From Pseudomonadales bacterium (GTDB taxonomy: Bacteria; Pseudomonadota; Gammaproteobacteria; Pseudomonadales; Azotimanducaceae): 51,811 nucleotides of DNA. The position numbers and the translations under genes are program-made. Shown piece after piece: positions 42,045-51,040 of this stretch. Under the pieces are notes generated by a model, which worked only from the letters and a program-made list of their open reading frames with translations, did no database searches and had not been told where the DNA came from. Positions within the stretch are counted from its first letter, which is position 1; each line of letters opens with the position of its first letter. Where the stretch lies: the NCBI GenBank assembly GCA_028280225.1, contig JANQMF010000064.1, positions 1 through 51,811 of the forward strand, written 5' to 3'.

Positions 42045-44030
42045 CTACTCAAACTCCAGGATCGGCTGGTCCACCATCAGGCTGTCACCCTGTTCAGCCA
42101 TTACCTTGGCGATCACCACGTCTTCTTCAGCCCGCAGACTGTTTTCCATTTTCATCGCTTCAACCACCGCCAGTTCTTCGCCGGCCTTAATTTCGTCACC
42201 GGGCTGGACACTCAAACGCACCAGCAACCCGGGCATGGGCGACAGCAGAAACTTTGACAGATCCGGCGGCTGTTTTTCGAGCATATGGGTGGTCAGCGCC
42301 GCAGTGGAGGGATTGAGAATGGTCAGATCTATCTCACTGCCGCGGAAGAACATCTTGTAGCCGGCGCGGTACGGATCCAATTGGATACTCACGGGCACGT
42401 TGTTGACCTCAGCCTCAACCACGTTTTCGCCCAGTTGCCAGGTGGTATGCACCTTGTACACCTTGCCCTTGTGTTCGATCTGGTATTCCTGCTCGTTGTG
42501 GCTTACGCAGACCGGGTACTGGGTTTTATTGGCCACCACCACCCATTCATCACGCTGGGCGGGTTCAAACCGATGCGTCTGACCACTGATCTGGTGAGTA
42601 CGGCGTTCGCGGACGGTATGTACAACCGCAGCCACCGCCACGGGAATTAAGGGGTCGCTTTGGGGAACGTCCGAGGCGTGGAAACCGTCGGGATATTCCT
42701 CTGCAATAAAGTTGGTGGTTAACCGGCCTTCAGCAAAACGCGGATGCATGATCAGGGCGTTCAAAAAACTGATATTGTGGCTGACGCCGCGAATATAGTA
42801 AGCGTCCAACGCATCCGCCATGTGTGCAATGGCTTGTTCGCGGGTTGCACCGTACGTCACCAGCTTTGCAATCATGGGGTCATAGAACATCGAAACTTCG
42901 CTGCCTTCTTCGATACCGGTGTCCACGCGCACGGTATCGGACTCGTCCGGTGCCTGGTATTTAACCAGGCGGCCAATGGAGGGCAGAAAGTTCCGGAACG
43001 GGTCTTCAGCGTAGACCCGGGATTCCATGGCCCAGCCGGTAAGTTTGACATCATCCTGAGTAATGGACAGCGTTTCGTTGTTGGCTACCCGGATCATATG
43101 CTCAACCAGATCCTGGCCGGTGATATATTCGGTGACCGGATGCTCCACCTGCAAACGGGTATTCATCTCCAGGAAGTAAAAGTTCTTGTCGGCGTCAACA
43201 ATGAACTCCACGGTTCCCGCGGAACAATAGTCCACCGCCTCAGCCAGAGCGATGGCCTGCTGGCCCATGGCCTGGCGGGTGGCCTCGTCCAGGAAGGGTG
43301 ACGGTGCTTCTTCGATCACCTTCTGATGACGGCGCTGAATGGAACATTCACGCTCGCCCAGAAAAACGGTATTACCGTGTTTGTCCGCTAACACCTGGAT
43401 TTCGATATGGCGGGGTTCTTCGATAAACTTTTCCGCAAAAACCCGGTCGTCACCAAAACTGCTGCGTGCCTCGTTGGCCGCGCGCTCAAAACCGTCGCGA
43501 CACTCGTCGTCGTCCCAGACCACGCGCATACCCTTGCCGCCGCCACCGGCGCTGGCTTTTAACATCACCGGATAACCAATTTCCTTGGCGATCTGCACCG
43601 CATGTTCACCATCGTTGATGATGTCGGTATAACCGGGAATGGTATTTACACCGGCTTCCTGGGCGAGTTTTTTTGAGGTGATCTTGTCTCCCATGCTGGT
43701 GATCGCCTTCACCCCGGGACCAATAAAGGCAATCCCCGCTGTATCCAGAGCTTCGCAAAACTCCGCATTTTCGGACAAAAAGCCATAACCGGGATGGACC
43801 GCTTCGGCACCGGTGGACTGACAGGCGTTGATAATTTTGTCGATCCGCAGGTAGCTTTCCGCTGAGGCCGAGGGACCAATATGCACCGCTTCGTCCGCCA
43901 TCCGGGCGTGCAGGGCATTGGCGTCTGCATCGGAATAAACGGCAACCGTTCTTATGCCCATGCGTTTCGCTGTTTTTATCACTCTGCAGGCAATCTCGCC
44001 GCGGTTTGCTATTAGAATTTTTTTAAACAT
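42045..44030 (-). CDS. pccA: propionyl-CoA (acyl-CoA) carboxylase, biotin carboxylase/biotin carrier subunit
   Basis: This 661-residue alpha subunit has the biotin carboxylase domain (MFKKILIANRGEIACRVI, ATP-grasp loop ASAGGGGKGMRVV, ECSIQRRHQKVIEEAPSP, EFIVDADKNFYFLEMNTRLQ shared over two strands). A linker/BT region and a biotinyl domain with VVEAMKMEN follow; Lys627 is the biotin attachment site. Position next to the mutase and epimerase indicates propionyl-CoA as the substrate. Acetyl- or methylcrotonyl-type use cannot be excluded from the alpha subunit alone. It follows pccB by 21 bp. Confidence 0.94.
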   Translation of the reverse strand: MFKKILIANRGEIACRVIKTAKRMGIRTVAVYSDADANALHARMADEAVHIGPSASAESYLRIDKIINACQSTGAEAVHPGYGFLSENAEFCEALDTAGIAFIGPGVKAITSMGDKITSKKLAQEAGVNTIPGYTDIINDGEHAVQIAKEIGYPVMLKASAGGGGKGMRVVWDDDECRDGFERAANEARSSFGDDRVFAEKFIEEPRHIEIQVLADKHGNTVFLGERECSIQRRHQKVIEEAPSPFLDEATRQAMGQQAIALAEAVDYCSAGTVEFIVDADKNFYFLEMNTRLQVEHPVTEYITGQDLVEHMIRVANNETLSITQDDVKLTGWAMESRVYAEDPFRNFLPSIGRLVKYQAPDESDTVRVDTGIEEGSEVSMFYDPMIAKLVTYGATREQAIAHMADALDAYYIRGVSHNISFLNALIMHPRFAEGRLTTNFIAEEYPDGFHASDVPQSDPLIPVAVAAVVHTVRERRTHQISGQTHRFEPAQRDEWVVVANKTQYPVCVSHNEQEYQIEHKGKVYKVHTTWQLGENVVEAEVNNVPVSIQLDPYRAGYKMFFRGSEIDLTILNPSTAALTTHMLEKQPPDLSKFLLSPMPGLLVRLSVQPGDEIKAGEELAVVEAMKMENSLRAEEDVVIAKVMAEQGDSLMVDQPILEFE

Positions 44031-44051
44031 TATTATCTTCTCGTAGAGCCG

Positions 44052-45626
44052 TTAGAGCGGGATGTTGCCGTGTTTGCGCCAGGGATTTTCCAGATTTTTA
44101 TCGCGTAACATGGCAAAGGACCGGCAGATGCGCTCGCGGGTTTCGTGGGGTGCAATCACATCGTCGATATAGCCACGGCTTGCCGCCACAAAGGGATTGG
44201 CAAACTTATCCTCATATTCAGCGGTACGTTTGGCAATGGCTTCAGCGTCGCCAATGTCCTTGCGGAAGATAATTTCCACCGCACCCTTGGCGCCCATCAC
44301 CGCAATTTCCGCTGTGGGCCAAGCCAGGTTGACGTCCCCGCGCAAATGTTTGGAGGCCATCACGTCGTAAGCCCCGCCGTACGCCTTGCGGGTAATCAGG
44401 GTCACCTTGGGCACCGTGCATTCGGCAAAGGCGTACAACAGCTTGGCGCCGTTTTTGATAATGCCGCCATACTCCTGGGCGGTACCGGGCATAAAACCGG
44501 TTACATCCACCAGGGTCAGAATTGGAATATTAAAGGCATCACAGAAGCGGACAAATCGCCCGCCTTTCTTCGAGGAATTAATGTCCAGGCAGCCGGCCAT
44601 CACCATGGGCTGGTTGGCCACCACACCCACCGTAGAACCCTGCAAGCGAATAAACCCAATCACCATGTTCTGGGCATAGTCCGGCTGCAGTTCAAAAAAT
44701 TCACCCTCGTCAGCCACCTTGTGAATGACTTCCTTAATGTCATAAGGTTTGGTCGAGTCTGCGGGGATTAATGTATCCAGGGAAAAGTCCTGACGCTTAC
44801 TTGAATCGTCAGTTGGCCAGCGGGGCGGCTTTTCACGGTTGTTGGCGGGCAAATAGTCAAAGAATTTTCGGGTCAGCAACAACGCCTCAATATCGTTTTC
44901 GAAAGACAGGTCAGCCACGCCCGACTTTTTGGTGTGCACGCTGGCACCGCCCAGATCTTCCGGGGTGACTTCTTCGTGGGTCACGGTCTTGACCACGTCG
45001 GGTCCGGTGACAAACATGTAAGAAGAATCTTCCACCATGAAGATAAAGTCGGTCATGGCGGGTGAATAAACCGCACCCCCGGCGCAGGGCCCCATGATGA
45101 CGGAAAGTTGCGGCACCACACCGGAAGCCATGACGTTGCGTTGAAAAATTTCTGCATAACCTCCCAGGGAGGCCACCCCTTCCTGGATGCGGGCACCCCC
45201 GGAGTCGTTTAAGCCGATCACCGGTGCCCCTACCTTCATGGCCTGATCCATGATTTTGCAGATCTTTTCTGCAAAAGCTTCGGACAACGCCCCGCCGAAT
45301 ACGGTGAAATCCTGGCTGAAGACAAAAACCAGACGGCCGTTGATGGTACCGTATCCGGTGACAACACCGTCCCCGGGAATCTTTTGTTCTTCCATGCCAA
45401 AATCGTGGGAACGGTGCTCTACAAATTTATCCCATTCTTCGAAACTACCTTCGTCCAGCAGTACCTCTATCCGCTCTCTGGCGGTGAGTTTTCCCTTCAG
45501 ATGCTGCTGTTTAATGCGATGCTCACCACCACCCAGCATTGCGGCTTGCACTTTTTCTTGTAGCATTTTTTCCTGGGGTGACCCAGGCAGCTCAGCTTCG
45601 TTGAGCTTGGCGTTATTATCCTGCAT
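44052..45626 (-). CDS. pccB: propionyl-CoA carboxylase, carboxyltransferase subunit
   Basis: This 524-residue beta subunit transfers carboxyl from biotin to propionyl-CoA, giving (S)-methylmalonyl-CoA. It shows [19 protein letters not shown], the crotonase-fold oxyanion region [49 protein letters not shown] and [10 protein letters not shown]. The ATG at 45626 has GAGG 7-8 nt upstream; the longer frame to 45725 adds an unlikely N-terminus. It is first in the pccB-pccA operon. Confidence 0.95.
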   Translation of the reverse strand: MQDNNAKLNEAELPGSPQEKMLQEKVQAAMLGGGEHRIKQQHLKGKLTARERIEVLLDEGSFEEWDKFVEHRSHDFGMEEQKIPGDGVVTGYGTINGRLVFVFSQDFTVFGGALSEAFAEKICKIMDQAMKVGAPVIGLNDSGGARIQEGVASLGGYAEIFQRNVMASGVVPQLSVIMGPCAGGAVYSPAMTDFIFMVEDSSYMFVTGPDVVKTVTHEEVTPEDLGGASVHTKKSGVADLSFENDIEALLLTRKFFDYLPANNREKPPRWPTDDSSKRQDFSLDTLIPADSTKPYDIKEVIHKVADEGEFFELQPDYAQNMVIGFIRLQGSTVGVVANQPMVMAGCLDINSSKKGGRFVRFCDAFNIPILTLVDVTGFMPGTAQEYGGIIKNGAKLLYAFAECTVPKVTLITRKAYGGAYDVMASKHLRGDVNLAWPTAEIAVMGAKGAVEIIFRKDIGDAEAIAKRTAEYEDKFANPFVAASRGYIDDVIAPHETRERICRSFAMLRDKNLENPWRKHGNIPL

Positions 45627-45879
45627 CTGCTGGCCTCGTAATAATATGTAGTTATAAAGCGGCGGGGAATTATAGCTTTTTCTTAGCCCCCCTACCACAT
45701 GACCGGGGTTGGTCTGGGTGGTCATTGCCGTGGATGCAGTTGATCATAGCCTCCCCACCAGACGCAGCAATATTATATCCTTAACCAGCGAATATGATTA
45801 ATCCGCAGGTATCGGGCAGGGGCCAGCCGGTGGGGTGTAGAGCATACCGAGGGTGAATTCGGGGAGGACACGGACAACC

Positions 45880-47100
45880 ATGGCTGAGACAAGTTCGCCG
45901 GGTATAACAGAGCAACCCACGACAGGGGAGCCGGGGCCGGGAGAGGATCAGATCCTTGCCCAGGGCAGCGGGGCGGAAGAACCCCCCCAGGTATTTGGAC
46001 CGGACCTGGCTGAATTCCTTGATCAGGGGTGGCTACCGCAAGCCTGGCAGCCGATGTGGGATCTGATTGCCGCGTATCCGCTGTTGGGGGCGCTGTTATT
46101 GATTCTCCTGGCTTATCTGCTTGCCCTGGGGACCCGTCTTGTTTTTAACTTTGTTTTGCATATCTGGGCTGACCGGCCTGGAAATATCCTGGGTGGTGCT
46201 GTCCTGGCGCACATTGGGCGGCCGGTTTTTGTCACCACCTTTGCCTTGGGGTTGATTCTGGCTATCCAGATTTCCGCCCTGGGCTTTGGCCGTGGGGTTT
46301 TGGTTAACCTGTTGAGTTCAGTGGTGGTGATTTCCTGGATGCTCGCGGGCTTTCGCCTGTCCACCGCGCTGTTGTCAGCCGCCACACAAAGCAGCAAATT
46401 TGCCATGGTGGAAGCACGGACAACACCGCTGTTTGATCTGGCGGCAAAGCTGACCTTATTACTGGTATCCAGCTATGCCTTGTTGTTGATCTGGGGTATC
46501 AACCCCGTGGGTTGGCTTGCTTCCGCGGGTATTGTGGGTATTGCCATTGGTTTTGCGGCCAAAGACACCCTGGCCAACCTGTTTTCGGGTTTGTTCATTT
46601 TGGCGGATGCACCTTACAAAATTGGGGATTACATTAATCTGGACAGCGGTGAGCGCGGCCAGGTGACGGCCATAGGCATGCGCAGTACTCGCCTGCTGAC
46701 CCGGGCTGATGTCGAAATTACGGTCCCCAATGCGGTTATCGCAAACGCCAAAATTACCAATGAGAGCGGGGGGCCTTATCAGAAAATGCGTATAGAGATA
46801 CCCGTTGGCGTGGCTTATGGATCTGATGTGGATCGGGTTGGGGATTTATTGCTGCAACTGGGGGCAGGCCATGCAGACACCTGCGCTGAGCCCGGACCCA
46901 GGGTTCGGATCCGCGGCTTTGGGGCGTCGGGCATAGACTTTGAATTGCTCGCATGGATAGATGATCCTGCCGAGCGTGGCCGGATCGCCCACGAGCTGTT
47001 TGCCGATGTCTATAAAACCTTTGCCAGCGAAGGCATTGAAATTCCCTACACCAAGCAGGACATTCACATTAAGGAGCTGCCGGCGGGCTCCGGTAATTAA
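45880..47100 (+). CDS. small-conductance mechanosensitive channel (MscS family)
   Basis: This 406-residue inner-membrane protein has an N-terminal acidic, proline-rich tail, about five hydrophobic segments, and the MscS pore/beta region IGFAAKDTLANLFSGLFIL followed by YKIGDYINLDSGERGQV and VTAIGMRSTRLLTRADVEI. It opens on hypo-osmotic shock to release solutes. GGGGAGG lies 12 nt before the ATG at 45880. An in-frame GTG at 45853 would place that element inside the gene. It is followed by a small SnoaL-like gene. Confidence 0.9.
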   Translation: MAETSSPGITEQPTTGEPGPGEDQILAQGSGAEEPPQVFGPDLAEFLDQGWLPQAWQPMWDLIAAYPLLGALLLILLAYLLALGTRLVFNFVLHIWADRPGNILGGAVLAHIGRPVFVTTFALGLILAIQISALGFGRGVLVNLLSSVVVISWMLAGFRLSTALLSAATQSSKFAMVEARTTPLFDLAAKLTLLLVSSYALLLIWGINPVGWLASAGIVGIAIGFAAKDTLANLFSGLFILADAPYKIGDYINLDSGERGQVTAIGMRSTRLLTRADVEITVPNAVIANAKITNESGGPYQKMRIEIPVGVAYGSDVDRVGDLLLQLGAGHADTCAEPGPRVRIRGFGASGIDFELLAWIDDPAERGRIAHELFADVYKTFASEGIEIPYTKQDIHIKELPAGSGN

Positions 47101-47124
47101 AGCAAGCCTCGAGGGGGTAAACCA

Positions 47125-47631
47125 ATGAATAGCATGGCCAGGGCGGCTGCGGCCCACGAAATAGAATTGTTAAGGCGGCGGTATGCCCTGGCAACGGACC
47201 TGATCGGCAAGGGGGGTGAGGCGGAGATTGCTGCCGGAACACAGATATATGAAGCCATATTCAGCGCCGATGTGGCGATCAGAACGGTATCGCCGGACGG
47301 GCAAGGCTACCAGGCCACGGGGCCGGTGGAATGGGCTGGCGTGGTGTCCGGTGCTTTGGATGAATACTGTGCCACCCAACACTTGATCGGCACCCAGCTG
47401 GTCGACTTTCAGCAGCTTGACGTTGACGGCCAAGGTGGCGTGGTGGGTGGCGAGGCCACCCTGCTGAGCTATTTGCACGCCTGGCATGCCCGTCCGGATG
47501 GGGTGACCTATGTATTTATCGGCACCTATGAAGACCGGGTGGAATTTTTTCCGGAGCGGGGTTGGCGGATTGTCAACATGGTGTTAACTGAAACCTCCTC
47601 GGAGAAACGCCGGATGGGCACCCTGGAGTAG
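47125..47631 (+). CDS. NTF2/SnoaL-like protein, unknown function
   Basis: This 168-residue protein has the layout of SnoaL/NTF2-like cone domains: an N-terminal helix (HEIELLRRRYALATDLIG), FSADVAIRTVSPDG, and the C-terminal strands LLSYLHAWH, TYVFIGTYEDRVEFF and WRIVNMVLTETS. Members include isomerases, dehydratases and ligand-binding proteins; the catalytic residues are not identifiable by eye. It is 24 bp after the MscS gene and probably co-transcribed. Confidence 0.7.
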   Translation: MNSMARAAAAHEIELLRRRYALATDLIGKGGEAEIAAGTQIYEAIFSADVAIRTVSPDGQGYQATGPVEWAGVVSGALDEYCATQHLIGTQLVDFQQLDVDGQGGVVGGEATLLSYLHAWHARPDGVTYVFIGTYEDRVEFFPERGWRIVNMVLTETSSEKRRMGTLE

Positions 47632-47653
47632 CCAGGGACCGCCGTTTGCAGGC

Positions 47654-48856
47654 TCAGGGCTCAAGCTGGGTAACAACCCCGTCGTCAATCAATTTTTTGA
47701 TCTCTTCCGGGCTGAAACCATAGTTGTTCAATACCTGCCGGCTTTGTTCACCTACCCGGGGTGCGCGCTGAGGAGGCATCTGGCTTTCGTTGCTGACCTG
47801 AAACGGCGTGGCCAGGGTTTGCTCAATGCCCGGGATGCCACTTTCGGACGGCACAATTAAATCGTTTTCCAAAAGCTGGGGGTCACGGATCACCTCGGCA
47901 AGTTGGGCTACCTTACTGTAAACGATACCTTGCTGTTCCAGGCGCCGGCACATTTCCGGAGTGTCAAATTTCAGCATCGCCTGGGCAATCAGTTCCCGGG
48001 CCTTAAACCGGTTGCGGAACAGGGGTTTGATCGGTTGCAGATTTTCGTCCGCCAGCCATTCAGGCTCTTCCAGACATTCCACCAGTTTGGGCCAATCCCT
48101 AAAGATGTTCTGAATAACCACTAAAATGTGGCGCCCGTCACGCATGGTGTAGACATTTTGCAATGGGTTGGACCAGCCTTCCTTGTCCCGGCGCTCGGCA
48201 GCATCAATACCGGCCATAGCCGCTTGAAGATTCAGGCCGTTTGCCCAGGCACCGTTGGCCACCAGGGATGTCGAGACCATGCTGCCGACACCGGTACGAT
48301 CACGTTTGTATAGGGCCAGCATGATGGCGCCAAAAAGTGTCATGGCTGTTGCATGATCACCCACGCCACCCACTGGGAAGGAGGGTGGAATATCCTTTTC
48401 GCGCAATAGGTCCATAATACCGGTGCGGGCAAACCAACCGGTTAGGTCATAAGCCCGGCGATTAGCATCAGCACCTTTTAAACCGTATGCCGTTATCTGG
48501 GCAAATATCAGGCGGGGGTTGATTGCCTCCAGGGTTGGCCAGTCGAGTTTGTACTTTTCCATCTGCTCTGTATTGAAATTGACCAGGAATATGTCAGCCT
48601 GACTGACCATTTTGAGCAGCGCGGCATACCCCTCGGGTTGGGTAATGTCCAGGGCCAGGCAGCGCTTGCTCCGGTTGGTGAGCTGCCAGGTAAAATCGCT
48701 GGGGTGACCACCAGCAGTGGTACGGAACCGATCGCCGTTCAGGGGTTCTACTTTGACGACGTCGGCGCCGTAGTCGGCAAAAATGGTTGCAGCACCGGGG
48801 CCGGCCAGGAAAGATGCGGCGTCGATTACTTTCAGATCATGGAAAACCGCTGTCAT
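47654..48856 (-). CDS. CaiB/BaiF (family III) CoA-transferase
   Basis: This 400-residue protein has the family III signatures: VIDAASFLAGPGAATIFADYGADVVKVE (split over strand and helix), TWQLTNRSKRCLALDI, NPRLIFAQITAYGLKGA, and the catalytic Asp candidate in RRAYDLTGWFARTG. It moves CoA between acyl-CoA and free acid. Its ATG overlaps the LLM stop as ATGA, so it is the last gene of a four-gene minus-strand operon. Confidence 0.9.
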   Translation of the reverse strand: MTAVFHDLKVIDAASFLAGPGAATIFADYGADVVKVEPLNGDRFRTTAGGHPSDFTWQLTNRSKRCLALDITQPEGYAALLKMVSQADIFLVNFNTEQMEKYKLDWPTLEAINPRLIFAQITAYGLKGADANRRAYDLTGWFARTGIMDLLREKDIPPSFPVGGVGDHATAMTLFGAIMLALYKRDRTGVGSMVSTSLVANGAWANGLNLQAAMAGIDAAERRDKEGWSNPLQNVYTMRDGRHILVVIQNIFRDWPKLVECLEEPEWLADENLQPIKPLFRNRFKARELIAQAMLKFDTPEMCRRLEQQGIVYSKVAQLAEVIRDPQLLENDLIVPSESGIPGIEQTLATPFQVSNESQMPPQRAPRVGEQSRQVLNNYGFSPEEIKKLIDDGVVTQLEP

Positions 48857-49782
48857 TGTGAGTCCTCAATTTTTAGTTGTTTAATTTTGGGAACAACCTC
48901 GTCTGCCATAAGTTGCTCGTTGGTCCCGGTGTAGGCACCGGGGCAGGCGGATGCCAGCATCACTGTACGGCTGCCGGCAGCCACGTACTCCTTGATGCGT
49001 GCTACACAGTCATCAGGATCTCCGGCCAGGGCGTATTTGTGCACCAGCGTTGAAAAATCCTGTTGATATTGCTTGGAAAGACGCTCGGCGGCCATGTTGA
49101 TGGCAAGTTGCCGGTCTTCATGCACGGCAAAAAAGATAAATTGGCCGGGTTTGGGCTTGTTGCGTCCCATATCCTGAGCGTAGTGATTAATTTTGTCGAC
49201 GCTGATGCGAAGTTGTTCCGGCGTGTACATGTAGGGTAGCCAACCGGTACCAAATTTGGCACACCGTCTAAGGGCAGCCTCGCTGCGGCCGGAAATCCAG
49301 ATGGGCAGAGGTTTTTGCCGGGGTTGGGGTGCCAGGGTGACCTGGTCGAGGGTGTTGAATTTACCAGAAAACGTGACGTTGTCCTCGGTGAAGAGTTTGT
49401 GCAGCACCTCAAGTGTTTCGTTGGTTCTGGCGCCGCGCTGGTTGACCGGCACACCCACGGCGCTAAATTCTTTTTTGTACTCCCCGCCTACACCCACGCC
49501 AAGATTAAAACGGCCGCCGGAGATGATATCCAGGGTGGCCACCTGCTTGGCCAACAAGGCTGCGGGATACAGCGGCACCAGGGTGATGGTGCTCATCAGC
49601 TTAATGGATCGGGTAGCCCCGGCGGCGGCAGCCAAGGTAATCAGCCCGTTGCCGATGGGGCCGTGGAAAAAGACGTGTTCACCTACACCCACAAAGTCAT
49701 AACCCTGCTGTTCAGCGCGCTGAGCGTTGGCTGCAATATCGTCCAGACGCCCTAAGTTAATGCCGAGTTCCATGGTAGCCAT
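48853..49782 (-). CDS. LLM-class F420/flavin-dependent oxidoreductase
   Basis: This 309-residue luciferase-like protein has GYDFVGVGEHVFFHG, LMSTITLVPLYPAALLAKQ, GRFNLGVGVGGEYKKEF, the family W/P-rich LPIWISGRSEAALRRCAKFG and LAGDPDDCVARIKEY. It is typical of F420-linked or FMN monooxygenases in acyl-CoA gene neighbourhoods. It begins 21 bp after the nitroreductase stop and overlaps the CoA-transferase start. The reaction is unassigned. Confidence 0.88.
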   Translation of the reverse strand: MATMELGINLGRLDDIAANAQRAEQQGYDFVGVGEHVFFHGPIGNGLITLAAAAGATRSIKLMSTITLVPLYPAALLAKQVATLDIISGGRFNLGVGVGGEYKKEFSAVGVPVNQRGARTNETLEVLHKLFTEDNVTFSGKFNTLDQVTLAPQPRQKPLPIWISGRSEAALRRCAKFGTGWLPYMYTPEQLRISVDKINHYAQDMGRNKPKPGQFIFFAVHEDRQLAINMAAERLSKQYQQDFSTLVHKYALAGDPDDCVARIKEYVAAGSRTVMLASACPGAYTGTNEQLMADEVVPKIKQLKIEDSQ

Positions 49783-49803
49783 AAATTATCCGCTGTTGTG
49801 ACC

Positions 49804-50484
49804 TTACCAATTGTTGATGTGCATGACGGTTTCAACCGGCGGGCGGTAGGCGGGTTTAAATTCAGTACCCAAGGTATAGGCAATAGGAATAAGGGCCACC
49901 TGCATGTAGTTGTCATAGGGGATACCCAGCAGGTCGGCAATCTCCTTTTCATGCATCAGGTGCAGGGTTGTCCAGGCTGTGCCCAGACCTCTTGCCCTGG
50001 CGGCTAACATGAAGCTCCACGCGGCTGGAATAATAGAACCAAAGGTTGAAGCCTGGCCCAGCAGGTTGTTGGTTTGCGGCTGATCCGTGCGTCCGGCAAT
50101 ACAGGGGATAAGCATGGCCGGCGCACGGCCCATGTTCTCCGCCAGAAAATCCGCGGACGAAGCGGAACGGCTTTGGCTGGAGGTCAGCTGTGTGTCCTGA
50201 CTGTTTGCGTGGAGTTTGTGAATGGCCACCGGCATGTCCCGGTACAGGGCAAACGCCTGCCGGTACAAGTCGCCGATCTGCCGGCGTTTATCTTCATCGG
50301 TAACAAATACAAATTGCCAGCCCTGGGCATTAGAACCGGTAGGCGCCTGCACAGCCAGTGACATACATTCGGCCAGGACATCAGCAGATACGGGCCGGTC
50401 GAAGTCCAGGCGCTTGCGCACCGCGCGGGTAGTGCTGAGCAACTCATCGTTGTCGAGATTAAGCCGTGGATGGGCATTCGACAT
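49804..50484 (-). CDS. nitroreductase family FMN oxidoreductase
   Basis: This 226-residue protein has the nitroreductase fold: an N-terminal TRAVRKRLDFDRPV (FMN phosphate-binding Arg residues), LAVQAPTGSNAQGWQFVFV, a central helix pair with AWSFMLAARARGLGTAWTT and C-terminal ALIPIAYTLGTEFKPAYRPP. Family members reduce nitro-compounds, flavins, quinones or double bonds with NAD(P)H. It follows the truncated haemoglobin by 24 bp, so an electron-supply role to that globin is possible as well as metabolism of a nitro or enone substrate. Confidence 0.9.
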   Translation of the reverse strand: MSNAHPRLNLDNDELLSTTRAVRKRLDFDRPVSADVLAECMSLAVQAPTGSNAQGWQFVFVTDEDKRRQIGDLYRQAFALYRDMPVAIHKLHANSQDTQLTSSQSRSASSADFLAENMGRAPAMLIPCIAGRTDQPQTNNLLGQASTFGSIIPAAWSFMLAARARGLGTAWTTLHLMHEKEIADLLGIPYDNYMQVALIPIAYTLGTEFKPAYRPPVETVMHINNW

Positions 50485-50508
50485 GTGGTCCCCCTATGCC
50501 AGGTGTTA

Positions 50509-50913
50509 TTATTTTGCCGATTGTTGCTGAATCATATCCGCTGGTCTAGACAATTGTTCACCCAGATAGCGGATTAAGGCTGGAGGTAAATCCTGCTGGT
50601 TCATGGCTTCGGTCATACAGTCGAGCCACATCTGCTTTTCCACTTCGCCCACGGCCAGATGAGCATGTACCCCGGGGATGCTGATTGAGCCGTATTTTTC
50701 CTGGTATAAACGTGGTCCCCCCATCCAACCGCACAAAAAGCGGCTCAGTTTATCCCGGGACAGGGTCAGATCTTCGGGATGCCAGTTGCGTATGGTCTGA
50801 TATGCGGCATGGGTATCCATCAGATCATAAAAGCTGTCCACCAGCTTTCTTACCCCGGCTTCTCCGCCCACCGCCTGGAAAGTGGCATCAGCCTGCCCAT
50901 AGTTTTGTGTCAT
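50509..50913 (-). CDS. truncated haemoglobin (group II-like)
   Basis: This 134-residue protein has the trHb start FQAVGGEAGVRKLVDSFYDL, SRFLCGWMGGPRLYQEKYG and the haem region PGVHAHLAVGEVEKQMWLDC. His85 is the likely proximal ligand (His83 is the alternative) and Trp96 corresponds to the conserved G8 Trp of group II. It probably binds O2 or NO. It is first of an operon with nitroreductase, LLM oxidoreductase and CoA-transferase, and divergent from an acyl-CoA dehydrogenase. It is the third globin in the window and from a different lineage than the other two. Confidence 0.88.
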   Translation of the reverse strand: MTQNYGQADATFQAVGGEAGVRKLVDSFYDLMDTHAAYQTIRNWHPEDLTLSRDKLSRFLCGWMGGPRLYQEKYGSISIPGVHAHLAVGEVEKQMWLDCMTEAMNQQDLPPALIRYLGEQLSRPADMIQQQSAK

Positions 50914-51040
50914 GGTCCTTTAGCCGGTCCGGTTTTCCCGAGTATACGATGATTGCCAACAGAGACTCACCAGTCCCTTGCTGGCACTTTAAGATCATTA
51001 TGTGCAAAATGCTGGGCTAACAAAATATTAAGGGAAAGGC

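Noticed and set aside
42285-43301. plus-strand open frames of 121-185 codons inside pccA
   Set aside because: They are antisense shadows of the biotin carboxylase domain, with no start context or known fold.
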